A DNA stretch of 64,000 nt from Symbiodinium natans (GCA_905221605.1 CAJNDS010000188.1:124001-188000); one strand, 5' to 3'. Shown: positions 31,139-41,599, numbered from the stretch's first letter. The notes: generated by a model from the letters alone, not told the origin. A program made the numbers and translations.

Positions 31139-31314
31139 GTCACGAGGATACGTCCCGGCCCTTTGTCCCCAACGCGCACGCAACAGACTTTGCAGAAGAT
31201 GCGAGAAGTGGGATACACAGCGTTCTGTCATGCTGATCTTTTCGACTTTGTGCCGAGGCAGCGGTGGAGCTGGAGCGACGAAGCTCCTGAGCATGCATTT
31301 TCACGTCTCTACAG
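31139..31314 (+). CDS. Unknown exon inside the helicase intron
   Basis: Acceptor CAGCCATCAG|GTC and donor CTACAG|GTTTGT bound 176 nt. It reads VTRIRPGPLSPTRTQQTLQK, MREVGYTAFCHADLFDFVPR and QRWSWSDEAPEHAFSRLY. It is part of the longest + strand frame in the window (31052-31525), which I take as exon plus open intron. No domain recognised. Confidence 0.5.
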
Positions 31315-31485
31315 GTTTGTAGTTGGCAGGGTCCAACACCAGCAACAACAGGCCGTACATTCTGGAGGTCAGGAGACTCGAGGGCCTAAACCAGCCTACA
31401 AAGTGCCAGATACCAGGACTTGCCGAGGGCTTCCGGTCTGGTTTCGTGGAAGGCGCCATGGCAATCTGGCTGCAGTTAGGTTTTA

Positions 31486-31579
31486 CCAGGAATACCCTAT
31501 AATCGGTTTAGGGCTTAGGGTTTAGGACCCTTTAGGGGGTTCATTATGGGGGGTTTAAGGCCTAGTAGCCCATCCTGGT
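31486..31579. mobile_element. Hairpin element family F, copy 3
   Basis: Starts CCAGGAATACCCTATAATC and ends AGTAGCCCATCCTGG. Its interior contains telomere-type TTTAGGG units, so a telomeric block is carried inside the element. Confidence 0.8.
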
Positions 31580-32108
31580 AGAGGCTCAGGAGGTGTCGGG
31601 ACATGAGCGTTAAGGTTTCGGGCAGTGTGTTGGGCTTGGGTTTGTCGAGTGATCCAGGGATCCACGGGTTTTTGGTCTCAGCATTCTCTTCCTGCGACGT
31701 CGTCAGGACACAAACCCTAAACCCTAAACCCTGAGCAGTTGCCCGATCTTGGGGCGGGGGGTGCCTTCAGTTTTCGATTCCAGTCAGGATGGAGGTTTGG
31801 GGCATTTGGGACGCGTGACTGGTCAACATGAAGCGGGGGAGCCGGCCAAATCGTGGACGTTTCGTGACCTTGAAAAAGCCCGGTGGCTACAAGCTTGACC
31901 TCGATCTACAGTCTTCGGAAAGCCCAAATGCAAAACTGATCCTCTGAACCATCTGTCGGCTGGGCTCAGCTCTCTGCTGTGTTCCTGACAGCTGTACATT
32001 GAGCGCGGGTTAGGGAGGGGGAGGCTGCCTTTATTATGAAGGGGAAGGGGAAGTTTGGGCTGCGGGCTGTGCGATGGTGTGGCTCAAGCAGGCAATTCAG
32101 AATTTCAG

Positions 32109-32297
32109 GCGGATGGGGTGAAGCTTTGTACAGTGCGCGAAAGAAACTTCGTGGTGCTTGCACCAAAGTCGGAACATTTGGAGAAATCCACCCCGTGGTT
32201 TCGACTGCTTTTTGTTTCGGGCAAAACTCCAGGTGGAGAAGACCTTCAGAAGTACAATCAAGAGGTGCAAGCCATGCTTTGTGAAGAACAGGGACAT
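32109..32297 (+). CDS. Unknown exon inside the helicase intron
   Basis: Acceptor GAATTTCAG|GCG, possible donor CAT|GTTTAA. It reads ADGVKLCTVRERNFVVLAPK, SEHLEKSTPWFRLLFVSGKT, PGGEDLQKYNQEVQAMLCEE and QGH. The alternation of strands and helices suggests a folded domain, but no family is recognised. Confidence 0.5.
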
Positions 32298-32343
32298 GTT
32301 TAAATGCAAATGACACCCGACTTTGCAAGACAAGATGGGAGAG

Positions 32344-32368
32344 TTCTCTCTCTCTCTCTCTCTCTCTT
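32344..32368. repeat. (TC)n microsatellite
   Basis: Uninterrupted TC dinucleotides in non-coding DNA. Confidence 0.95.
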
Positions 32369-32476
32369 CTTTCGGCTGGGGGACCGGGTGGGTCAACTCG
32401 CACAGGGCGATCTTTTGAGAAAAAAGGGAAGGGGAAGAGGGGAGATGCCCAGGCAGAAACATCTACAGCTTGCTTG

Positions 32477-32548
32477 GTTAGGGTTTAGGGTTTAGGGTTT
32501 AAGATTCAGGGTTTAGGGTTTCGGGTTTTAGGGTCTAGGGTCTAGGGC
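32477..32548. repeat. TTTAGGG-type degenerate array
   Basis: About ten units with variants TTCAGGG, TTTCGGG and TCTAGGG. Confidence 0.85.
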
Positions 32549-32748
32549 CAAGCCGTGGCATGTACACTTTCCCACCTGTTACAAAGCAGAAACGAAGTTT
32601 ACGCCTGAATTCAAGCAAGGTGCTGGCCAGCATTCCTGCAGAATACCGCAAGATGCCACAATTCTTTGGACAACCGAAACACTAAACCCTCAACCCCCAA
32701 ACCCCGAAAGACCTAAACCCTAAACCTTAACCACCCAAACCCCTTCTA

Positions 32749-35557
32749 CGCGCCCTACGCGCCTATGGCCTACCAAGGTCTGCCTGGAAGGGTTGCAGTC
32801 GATGCCGGAACTCAACGGCAAGAACGGCGACCGGCCTGAACTAGCCTAATTTGGCACCGGGTGGTGTGTCAAAAGGGGCCAAGTTCCAGAGCAGGCCTTT
32901 CGCGCCCCAAGCCTTACGGCCACTATAAGCATTGCAGCATCCAGGCGGCGCAGGGCGCAGCTTGCTTCACCACAGTAGTTTCAGAAAGGTTTGTGGTAAC
33001 GCATTGCCTCATCTACATCGCCTTTGCCAGTTCTTTACCCGCGCCAACCCAGGCAAACTTCTGGACTGGGATGGTCAGGCCATGCGCTGGCGGGTCCTCG
33101 TCGAGGATGGCGTGGGCATGAAGCCACCTGCCCACAGACCATCACAAACCAAAAGCCAGTATCTTCAGGGTTTGAAGTTTAGGGTTTAGGGTTCACGGTT
33201 CAAAAGGGCTTCAGGTTTGTTTCTATTGGTTGCAAGCGACACTTGCAGGGTATGCTTTGGGATGTTCCCCCGTATACTATAATCCCTTAACAGGGATTAT
33301 CGTACCCCCTACTAGAATCTTTATTAAGGGCTGTTAGTATAAGGGGAACATCCCAAGCTATGCCCTGAGTGGGTGTTCAGCAACCAGATATCTTGACACG
33401 GCCACGACACAATGTCCCATGGAACTTCGGGCACGCAGACAGCGCACAAAACTAAGGTCATTCCGTCCGCAGAACCTGGTTCCACAGGCGGCGGCCACAA
33501 TGCCGTCTTGAGTCCTTCATTCACTCTCGGTCCGAAACTTCAACTAATTATCAAGGGGCCCAAGGAGGGACCCTTATTTGAGCCAGCATAGCCGCACCTC
33601 CCCCCCCCCCCCCCCCCCCCCATGAGGTTCGTGGTGGGATTTGGGTTCCCCCACCCCCCCACCGCCCCCCCTGTGGTTCATGGTCTGTGGTTCATGGGTT
33701 TCGGGTTTAGGGTTAGGCTGTCGAGTTCAGGATTTTCCGTCTGGCTCCTTGGTCCACTGGTTCATGGTGGGTTTAGAGTTTAGGTTTCAAGGTTTGGGGT
33801 AATGGTAGGTTTACGGTTTCCCCTCTCCCCCCTGTGGTTCGTGCTGGGTTTGCGGTTCAGGGTTAAAGCGGTTATGGTTTCGGGTTTACCCTTCTCCCGC
33901 TTAGGGTTCAGGGTTTGGGGTTGAGGTTGAGGATTTCTCTCCCCTGGTGTTTTTCGGGCCAACGGGCAGGGTTTGGGGGGGGCATACCATGGGGGGATCG
34001 ATTACACGGAACGCGGGCACAGAAAAAGGGACCTTAGGGGTAATGTAGGGGCTACTTCTTCGGGATACAGGGACTATAAGTTATACATCCGGGGTTATAG
34101 GGGAACAAGCTTAAGCGTCGCTTCTAGGGGTCCCTCCTTGTACCCTAAAAAATTAAGGGTCAAGATGACTTTCAGCAAGGATGGCTTGGTTTCGATGGCT
34201 GGTTGCACCAAAAGCAAAACAACATAGAACAGCTATAGACACCTGGATACTTCGCTTCCTCCAAGCAATGGCCAAAATGTGGACACATGTTGGAGGACTT
34301 CGGTTTAGCGAGAACCTGAAACAATGGGCATTTCTTGACTTGGCTCAGATATCATACGCAGTGTACAGGACCGAAGCATTGCGCATGAATAAACTAGTAG
34401 AAACGACGCTAGCTAATCAGAAGCCCGAGAGAGACAGAAAGCGAGACAGAGAGAAGAATAGAAAGAGCAAAGGCGAGCGGAGCGTGAGAGAGAGAGAGAG
34501 AGTGAATATAATGAACAGAACACCGAGAGCTGAGTTTCCATTGAAGCCGGTTAATTAAGGCTGGAGCCAGGTTGAGTTTTGATTCAGAAGATGGTTTGCC
34601 AGACCGGCTGAGTCTCGACTACATGCCGGGTTTCCCATGTGAGGGTAACAGATGCTTCCAGGCTTCCGGGCAGAAACGCAAAGCCGAGAAGAATGGCACT
34701 CTCAATGAAAGCCCGACGGAGGAGGCATGGGCTTGCAACGCGCTTGGGCCAGGTTGTAGGCGTTGGGGCTTGTTTGCCTAGGATTGAGAGGGCAGGGCAT
34801 CCGTAACTTTAGGGTTTTTTTCTGGCCGGGCGTTGACAAGAAGGTGCGACCAAGACCGAACTCGGCCTTCCAACGTCTAAGCTTGTGCGCAATCACGGCT
34901 TCGACGGGTTCAGGATTTCTGCGCTAGTCTATCAAGTTCTAAATAGCTCAGGAGAGTAATGACTAGAGCTTCGACGGGCAGGGATGTAAGGTCACAGATG
35001 TCCATGTTTTTGACGGCAGGAGCCGGGCGAGAAGAAGCCTTGCAGTGAGGGACCTGTAGGCGCTAGTTGAGGTAAATCTCATGGAGTTTGACGGGCTGGC
35101 GCAGTCGCACTTATGCTTAGAGGCGAGAGAGTAGCAGTAGCAGGGATCACAATCCCATTGCACGCCCAGCACTCCATGACACCTCGCTTTCTCTGGTGCC
35201 ACGCACATCATGTACAGCTAGCAGAGGCCAGACTCAAACTTCGTTCCACTTGCAGTTAGGAAAACGAGGTCGACGCTCGCTTTTTGCTGTTGACGAATTG
35301 ATTTGGCCATTACAGGTCCTATGTAACTCCCAAAAAGGAACACTCCGCAGCACTTGCCTTGCCCAGACTGAGTTGCTCAGAGTCAGGTAATGCACTGAAC
35401 AACTGCCGGCATATGGGAGATAGAAGTTTGCTGTGGGGTCGAGATGTGTGCATTTTGGCCTGCGGGAGCTAGCATGAATCTAAAGCTGCGCGGCTGCTGC
35501 TTTCGCAGTTCGACTCGGCTTTGCCCTGCAGGCATGCAAACCCCAACAGCTGCGCAG
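32749..35557. other. 3' part of the long helicase intron
   Basis: Contains short TTTAGGG blocks, family A copy 2, a C-tract (about 33599-33620), a low-complexity zone rich in GTGGTTCATGG and TTTAGGG variants (33640-33960) and GA repeats (about 34430-34500). Open frames at 34181-34558 and 34572-34781 lack motifs. A short open piece, LGKRGRRSLFAVDELIWPLQ, at about 35258-35317 has an AG before it and GT after it but no partner. Confidence 0.5.
33256..33358. mobile_element. Hairpin element family A, copy 2
   Basis: TTTGGGATGTTCCCCCGTAT at the left and AAGGGGAACATCCCAAGC at the right, with an inner TTAACAGGGATTA. Closely related to 4867-4963. Confidence 0.9.
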
Positions 35558-35602
35558 GCCTGGATGTTCCTGATGTCACCCACGTGCTCAACTTCTCGCT
35601 TG
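35558..35602 (+). CDS. DEAD-box helicase exon, strand between motifs V and VI
   Basis: Acceptor TGCGCAG|GC and donor CTTG|GTATGT bound 45 nt. With the last base of exon 23724-23786 it reads GLDVPDVTHVLNFSL, the expected continuation of motif V (ARGLD, then a strand ending at an Asn-Tyr/Phe). Starts and ends inside codons that neighbouring exons complete exactly. Confidence 0.92.
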
Positions 35603-36183
35603 GTATGTCTGCCAAAGCCCTGGGCACGAGTTGATGGGCATGTGTGTGTGAGGAGTTTCATGTGTCCGGCAGTTGGGAGGAAAGTGTGTTTCAACATTGG
35701 CCCTTACAAGCCTGAGTGGACCATGCACCTTGAGCCGTGTGGCCTCTGCTTCAAGCTCATGATGAAGGATGTGGTGCTCGGAACGCTTTCGCAAACGAAC
35801 ATCTCCGCCTAGACTCCACAGTAAAGTTTGGCGCTGGACATATGGTTTCCCTGCATGTTAAGGTGTCTTTGCTCGGGGCCACTGTTTGCTTGACCTGAAC
35901 ACGCACCTTTGAATCATTTTTTTGCGCTGAGGGCTCAGGCTTTCAACTGTTTGCCACATCTCAGAGAATCGGCGTATGAAGTGCACATCGGTTTTAGTGT
36001 CGCTTCTCCAGGGTTTGCAAGGAAAGTCTAGTGCCTTCTCCCAGCGACACAGACTGTCGCTACCTATAGATGCCCAGTAGGCCCCAAATCGACCCCAAAG
36101 GCTTAAAGTCAAAGAATGCTTCAAGGCAACCATCCCTAATGCTAACAAAGTCCAATACTTGCTTCGCTATAGGTCGCAAACAT

Positions 36184-36233
36184 TCAGGAAACCCTAGCCT
36201 AAACCCTAAACAAACCCTAAAGCCTAAACCCTA
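36184..36233. repeat. CCCTAAA telomere-type array before the motif VI exon
   Basis: About six units, some short, then CTTTTACAGGCTTACAG, the acceptor of helicase exon 36255-36340. Confidence 0.9.
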
Positions 36234-36254
36234 AACCCTTTTACAGGCTTACAG

Positions 36255-36340
36255 ATAACTTTCACCCTAAGATCGACAGCTACATCCACCGGATCGGCCG
36301 CTGCGGGCGCGCGGGTCGAGAAGGTACAGCCGTCACTTTC
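36255..36340 (+). CDS. DEAD-box helicase exon, motif VI
   Basis: Acceptor GGCTTACAG|AT, 86 nt. It reads NFHPKIDSYIHRIGRCGRAG then REGTAVTF. YIHRIGRxGRAG is motif VI, which carries the arginine finger for ATP hydrolysis; Cys replaces the usual Thr or Ser of HRIGRTGR. It must extend through AVTF to meet the next exon, so the donor is GC (GCCCGG) rather than the earlier GT at 36323, which would bring a stop in the next exon. Confidence 0.95.
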
Positions 36341-36692
36341 GCCCGGGGCTGCAGCATAAGGGGCTCACTAGTTGGGTTTGCTTTGACCCTTTGCCGCTAC
36401 CGGATGGCTATGATGAACCCAAAGGAGCGTTTGCACTTCTCTGGTACGAGTGTTCAAAGGTCCAGCAAGGCAGCAGGTTTGCCCGATGCGAGTCTTGTGC
36501 AACTTGGTGTGTGGGATGCCAGCTCCGGTTAGAAACTTCGAGCGCTATAGCTTGAGACAAAAACCACGAAATCTGTCTCAGGTCAGGAGTCAAGTCCAGG
36601 GTGTGGCGAAAAAATCAAGTGTTCCCGGCTTCTCGCTCACGAGCCCGAAAGAAAGTAGTGGCATTGACATCAGAAGAGCCCTATAGGGGTGG

Positions 36693-36781
36693 CTGTCGAA
36701 ATTGTGATCCTTTTTGGGGTACCCCAAATATTAGGTGCTGTATTTTAATAAGGATCCAAAAAGGGACCATGATTTTGACAG
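36693..36781. mobile_element. Hairpin element (family H)
   Basis: Terminal inverted repeats CTGTCGAAATTGTGATCC and GGGACCATGATTTTGACAG, 89 bp, with a GGATCC(A/T)AAAA inner arm. It ends 30 bp before helicase exon 36812-36865. Confidence 0.85.
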
Positions 36782-36811
36782 GTTTCCCGAAGGCCTTCTC
36801 TGCAACCTCAG

Positions 36812-36865
36812 GTCACAGATGGTGACGAGCGGCTTGCTGGAGCTTTGCTCACGGTGCTCCAGAAG
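36812..36865 (+). CDS. DEAD-box helicase exon, helix after motif VI
   Basis: Acceptor GCAACCTCAG|GTC and donor AAG|GTGGCG, 54 nt, phase 0 at both ends. It reads VTDGDERLAGALLTVLQK, matching the usual (T/S)F(V/F)T..DE..L...L..vL pattern after motif VI in DEAD-box proteins. Confidence 0.88.
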
Positions 36866-37557
36866 GTGGCGGTTAGTTGACTTGTGTACTTGAATGTTTG
36901 GAATCCATGGGTTTCGGAGAGGAGAACACCCGTGCATGGTTGTAATCGAGGGAGGGAGGGTGGGTATGGGAGGGAGTGGGATTTGTGGGAGGGTAGCACT
37001 GTTCATGCAGAACTTCGACGGGCAACCTAGCTGCCCACACCCTACTAGGTCAGGAATGACAAGCAAACAGTTAAAAAATGCAAAAAGAACATGTCAATAC
37101 TTCCTCCAGCCAAACGCCTAATTGCAAACCATTAGCTGCTGCTACTGGCCCGCACCGCGGCTTAAACAAATCCGCGAAGCTTTCTAGCGGTCCTGTAAGT
37201 AGTTCCTGCCCGGGCAGGCCCGCCAGCACATTCCGCGGAGACCTTGGGAGATGGATTTTCCTAAGCCCTCACGCATCAAACCCTCGAACCCTCAGCACAA
37301 CCTTAGCCCCAAGTCGGCACTGACTTTAGTATAGATACCGATACCTATCTAAGACCAGTTCAGTTACCTGCAGTTTCGGGCTTCAGCCTGCAGGTTGGGA
37401 TTTGTGGGCTCAGGGAGGTGGATTGCATTCACTGAGCAGGGCCTGGCGCGCTGTGGTGTGAGCGGTTTGGCAGAGCATAAGGGGGGTGCCACTGCAACTC
37501 AAAACGCCCTACAACAGGTCCATCCTGAGTCTCTCAACAGTGTGCCTCATGGTTGCC

Positions 37558-37610
37558 GGGTTTAGGTTTTAGGGTTTAGGGTTTAGGGTTTAGGGTTTAG
37601 GGTTTAGGGT
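37558..37610. repeat. TTTAGGG telomere-type array
   Basis: Seven units, the first two TTTAGG(TT) variants, in TTTAGGG orientation within a helicase intron. Confidence 0.95.
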
Positions 37611-38757
37611 TGAATTTCACCGTTCTTCTTGCGAAAGCCCTATAGACATCATTCGATCCAAGTCCTCGCCTTCAGTGACACATAGCCAGTGCTCCACATT
37701 CAAAGCCTGGGCCATCTAAAGTGAGGTCTATACAGGATACTTCCTGATTTATAGAGCTCCGGGCTCCGGCTTCAAGATTCTTTGGCTTTGAACCGTGAGG
37801 CCTGGCCTGTCCGAGATGGCCAAGGAATTTGGGGGCAACAGCCACGGTCTCAGAGAGCGCCCCCGAGTCTGGCACAGAACCAATTCGCTCACTTTGCTGC
37901 TCTTGTTTTCTTTGTCCAAATGGAGAGGGAATGCCTGGAACTTTAGTGGTCCTAGCGCCCTCCAGGGAAGTGGGTGGCTGTATGGATGTGTACAGAAGTG
38001 TACTGTTTGTAATTCTGCTTCTGGAGGTGTGGTGGTGGAGGGTGTTACTAGCAGCTTCCACCATTCTAGTCGCTTGTCATGACCGATGTGTTGTGCGGCT
38101 CCTTGTTTGGGATTTCTGGAGTGAGGGCCGAAGCATTGTTTAGCCATGCTTTTTTGTAGTCTGGCACGGGCGTCCCTCGAAAGCTTCGTTGTTTACAAGG
38201 CTTCCTAAGCATCTCATCCCAAACTGCCGTGACCATGTGTTTAAGTTTTTGGTGTGTGCCCTCAACGGGGGCTTGGCCGAGCATCCGAACACGGGAGTGG
38301 GGGGTGATGACATCCAGCATCCATGCCCGAATTCTGGATGACATTCCCAAGCCTTGCATCCTGAACCCCATGGTCAAATGCAGTCGATCTCTGCTGTTTC
38401 TCCTCGACCACGTAGCCAGAAAGTCAGAACTCAGGCAAGACAAGAGTTATGCCGACTTAGGGTTTGAATGGAGCGTGAAGGCCAACAAAGCGCTTGAACC
38501 GCTCGTTGTATGTTGCACCAAGGCGGCTCGACCAGGCTTGCTGTGAAGCACAGCCAGGCCGGCGTCCCCTCGTTCTTGGGACAACTGTGCGCACAAGAGA
38601 TTTCAGGGAGCCTGCTCCGAGCCCGCACGGAGCATGAAGAAACACAGGGAGGTTCGGCCAGCAAATGTTCTTCAATTCCCCGTGCCCTGGTCTCATTCAG
38701 GGCAACTTTACCACAGCCCGGACAGTGCTGATGTGCATGTTGCCTTTTTCTTGCATC

Positions 38758-38816
38758 TATATATATATATATATCTATATATATATATATATAGATATAT
38801 ATACATATATATAGTG
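38758..38816. repeat. (TA)n palindromic tract
   Basis: Blocks of TA dinucleotides separated by TCTATA and TAGATA form an extended cruciform-prone palindrome about 20 bp before a helicase tail exon. Confidence 0.95.
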
Positions 38817-38836
38817 AAAACGGCTTGAGCCGGAAG

Positions 38837-38878
38837 GCCAGCGGCGAAGTGAAGCTCGTGCGCTCGGGGAAGGACAGG
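38837..38878 (+). CDS. Probable helicase tail exon
   Basis: Acceptor CGGAAG|GCC, donor AGG|GTGGCT, 42 nt, phase 0 at both ends, reading ASGEVKLVRSGKDR. Phase agrees with the helicase exons before and after. Tail sequences are not conserved, so assignment rests on phase, strand and position. Confidence 0.55.
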
Positions 38879-39199
38879 GTGGCTTAAAGCGCACGCACTT
38901 CTGATTCAACACCCTATCGCACGCACTTTTTGTGGGAGTGTGAGGAAGAAGCCCCACCCCGCTTGACCGCTCCGCGGGTGATACCTAAGTGCCAACGTCT
39001 TGCTCCGGGATCTTTGGCGGAACATTGCCATGAGTAGTTTTGCCAAGCGGGCATCCAGCAGAGAAAGACTTCAGGATCTGTAGGGCACTGTAGGGTCTGT
39101 TTCGAGCCATTGCATTCAAGGCTGCGGGCATGCGTGGCCGCCTAGTCAGTAGAGCGCTTCTTGAGTGAGCGCGTGCACAGTTGACGTGCAGCCCGGCAG

Positions 39200-39250
39200 G
39201 CCTTCGACAAGACAGTGGCAAAGACGCGACACCGACGCCAAGGCCGCTAA
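39200..39250 (+). CDS. Probable last helicase exon with stop codon
   Basis: Acceptor CCCGGCAG|GCC. It reads AFDKTVAKTRHRRQGR followed by TAA at 39248-39250. A short, basic C-terminus of this type is common in DEAD-box helicases that bind RNA. Confidence 0.6.
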   Translation, partial: AFDKTVAKTRHRRQGR

Positions 39251-40043
39251 GAGGTGGGCGCCGAGCCTTGCTCCATACGGCAAAGCCCCCAAGTTTCTCC
39301 CACGTGGGGGATGCATGGTAAATTTCCTGTGTCGCAGTTTGAGAGCTGGAGCTTACGATTGCTGCGCAGACCTCAACATTGTGTTTGAAGCAAAGTTGGT
39401 GGCTGGCAGCCGCTACTGTAATCTATTGTGATTATTTGTGATTTTTTGTGCCAGACCCTGAAATGATACATCAAGTACTGAAGCGGCCCAGTGGCAAGCA
39501 TTAGCGGGTCTTTGGGATCTCAGAGGGGAGGGCCCGGAATGCTTGGCAGACACTACTCAGACGAGTTTGGCACTTCCTGCTCTGCTGCCCCGGTTTTCGC
39601 CCCCTGAAAATGGTCTGCCCCAGCAGTCTCGCCTCGCAGGCTCCCCAAAAAACCATGTGTAGACAGGACAAAGACAGAACCAGAAGGTCTAAAGAACCGC
39701 TCGAAGGGGTTTAACAGAAAGAATTCTCTGAATTCACTGAGCCCTAACATGATCTTGGGGGCTCATTTGGTGCAGACCATTTCGCTCAAGAAAACCCCCA
39801 TTGCCAGGCGGCGACATTGAGCCCGCAGAAACGCGGGCACTTCCGCCGTATGCAGTTGTATGCTTGTGTCGTTGACCCTTCAAAAGCTGGCACATCAGTG
39901 AGCCCCTCCATGGATGAGGGTGGATGGCAAGGCATGACACTTCACTTCACCAGGCAGTTCCCACCACTTGAGCCGTTCACGGCCGATCGCACAAGAAGAA
40001 TCAACGTCGCAGTGGGCACTTGAGCTTGCCGAAGCTTGAAGAG

Positions 40044-40082
40044 AGCCAAACCCTAAACCCTAAACCCTTAACCCTAAACCCT
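40044..40082. repeat. CCCTAAA telomere-type array
   Basis: Five units, including CCCTTAA variants, downstream of the proposed helicase stop. Confidence 0.9.
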
Positions 40083-40466
40083 TGAGGCCTATAGACGCCT
40101 ATAGGTCATGTATAGATAAGCATGTAACTGTGCTCTTTTGTGCTGCTCGGGGCCTTGTGCTGCCGAGCAGGCACTAGACATCCGAAGCTGCACTTTAGCT
40201 TGACGCACAAGAAGGACATTTCGGACCCTACTCTTGAACACGACCTGCCTGAACACATTGCAACTTGTTTGCCCACGGCTTGACCTTGCCTGCCACACAC
40301 AGTGGGACGAAGTGCCTTATAAGGCTCACAAGATCAGGTGGCGCTCCTGAGGCGCACGCGCTCCACACTCCACCAGCAAAAGGATAGGCATTTCAATGGT
40401 TGCTCCCAGAAGATGAGAGACTTTCACTAGCCTGATAACCACGAGCATTCTCATGCCTAGTTCAAG

Positions 40467-40501
40467 TTGAGCTCATCCCACCTCGGGCTCGGAAAGCCCA
40501 G
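40467..40501 (+). CDS. Candidate exon of the second coiled-coil series
   Basis: Acceptor TTCAAG|TT, GC donor CAG|GCAACC; reads ELIPPRARKAQ, ending in phase 0. An open piece just upstream (about 40333-40435, DQVALLRRTRSTLHQQKDRH) may be another exon. Confidence 0.4.
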
Positions 40502-40543
40502 GCAACCCACAACCTTGCACAGCTCCCTCAGCCCCATTGAGCC

Positions 40544-40597
40544 CCCCTAAACCCTAAGCCCTAAACCCTAAACCCTAAACCCTAAACCCTAAACCCC
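40544..40597. repeat. CCCTAAA telomere-type array
   Basis: Seven units, one CCCTAAG variant, upstream of exon 40675-40720. Confidence 0.95.
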
Positions 40598-40674
40598 GTG
40601 CCCCAAACACACACAAGGAACCCCGACGCTCTCACACAACATCCTGACATCTCATGTGCCTTCGTGGTGTGCAG

Positions 40675-40720
40675 AGTCTGGGCCATGGCAAGCGCTGAGC
40701 TGACGGAGGAAGGCCGCGCT
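40675..40720 (+). CDS. Candidate helical exon
   Basis: Acceptor GTGGTGTGCAG|A, donor GCT|GTATAT; reads VWAMASAELTEEGRA, phase 2 to phase 0. The following intron begins with a long TA microsatellite that supplies the donor. Confidence 0.5.
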
Positions 40721-40731
40721 GTATATATGCA

Positions 40732-40767
<36 letters not shown>

Positions 40768-40870
40768 GTATTAATATATATATATATATATATTATGTAT
40801 TAGTATATAAATTATGTATTATTTTATCATTTTTCTTCATATATATATATATACATGTTTGTTATTAATT
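40721..40870. repeat. TA-rich microsatellite with duplicated ATTATGTATTA unit
   Basis: Long (TA)n runs interrupted by two or three copies of TATTATGTATTA, then an AT-rich tail. Probably the 5' part of an intron. Confidence 0.9.
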
Positions 40871-41138
40871 TATGTATTTATTTATCAGAAAGAGACACTT
40901 AGCTGCCCCCCACCCCGCCCTCCCGCCCCCATGTTCAAGGGTCACGTTATGAGCTGGAGTTCTTGGTGTCGTTTACGGCTGCTCCTGACAAGTGGTTGAG
41001 AGCAGTTGCTATTAGGGCTTTGTTTGCTTAGCCTTGTTCATGTGCACTGGTGCTGTCGTCGAGCGATGGTGCAGTCGCATTCCCGTCTCATGCAGTTGCA
41101 TAGCACGGTTTCCAAACAAAACGCCCCCCCCCCCTCTC

Positions 41139-41173
41139 TCTATATATATATATATGTATATATGTATATATCG
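41139..41173. repeat. TA microsatellite after C-tract
   Basis: A short CCCCCCCCTCTCTC run precedes TATATATATATATATG repeats. Non-coding. Confidence 0.9.
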
Positions 41174-41350
41174 CTCAAAAGGCACGAACAAACGTAACCG
41201 GAGTGCCAGCACAAATGCGTGCGAAGACAAATGGGGGTTGATGGATGGGACCGAAGTTTTGGAAGCGAGCTTCAGCGTCTCAGGTGCTGTGCGTTGTGGG
41301 CTTGAAGGTGCTTGACGTGTGCATTACTCCGGGGTTGATGTTAGAATCTT

Positions 41351-41445
41351 GGGATGTTCCCCCCTTATACTAACAGTCCATAATAGGGCCTATACTAGGG
41401 GGTACTGTAATCCCTATTGAGGACCGTTAGTATAACATAGTTCTC
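41351..41445. mobile_element. Hairpin element family A, copy 3
   Basis: Left end GGGATGTTCCCCCCTTATAC is intact. The right arm keeps GACCGTTAGTATAA but its last bases have diverged. A TTTAGGG-type array follows at about 41449-41500. Confidence 0.8.
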
Positions 41446-41559
41446 AGTTCAGGGTTTAGGGTTTTGGGCTTAGGGTTTGGGGTTTAGGGTTTGGGGCTCA
41501 GGCACTCGACACCACGCGAACTAGTTGACCCCTCGAATTTCCTCTCTCACCACGTCGAG

Positions 41560-41599
41560 GTGTTGACCGGCTCCTGGAACAGCTGGATGCCGCGTTCAG
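41560..41599 (+). CDS. Coiled-coil exon, second series
   Basis: Acceptor CACGTCGAG|GT, donor TTCAG|GTGCAT; reads VDRLLEQLDAAF then the first two bases of Arg. It joins in phase with 42282-42344 to give AAFRRVEES. Good helical pattern. Confidence 0.6.

Larger units (their letters stand above)
36866..38836. other. Helicase intron region
   Basis: A GGGAGGGAGGGTGGG purine tract lies near 36950, a TTTAGGG array at 37558-37610 and a palindromic TA tract at 38758-38816. One more helicase exon may hide here, because the usual VP-containing segment after the helix is missing. An open piece at about 38600-38660 (KKHREVRPAN in one frame) is a weak candidate. Confidence 0.45.
23724..39250 (+). other. 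Gene-level span: DEAD-box RNA helicase, C-terminal half
   Basis: Six + strand exons with matching phases spell the second RecA-like domain of a superfamily 2 DEAD-box ATPase: motif V (VATDVAAR), the GLDVPDVTHVLNFSL linker strand, motif VI (HRIGRCGRAGREG), the DERLAGALLTVLQK helix and a short basic tail with a stop. Such enzymes unwind RNA duplexes in ribosome biogenesis, splicing or translation; the family cannot be narrowed from this half. The first intron is about 11.8 kb. Upstream exons (motifs Q to IV) were not recognised. Confidence 0.85.

Noticed and set aside
39135-39180. tRNA-like D-arm sequence (TAGTCAGTAGAGCGC)
   Set aside because: No matching T-arm, anticodon arm or acceptor stem could be built downstream.
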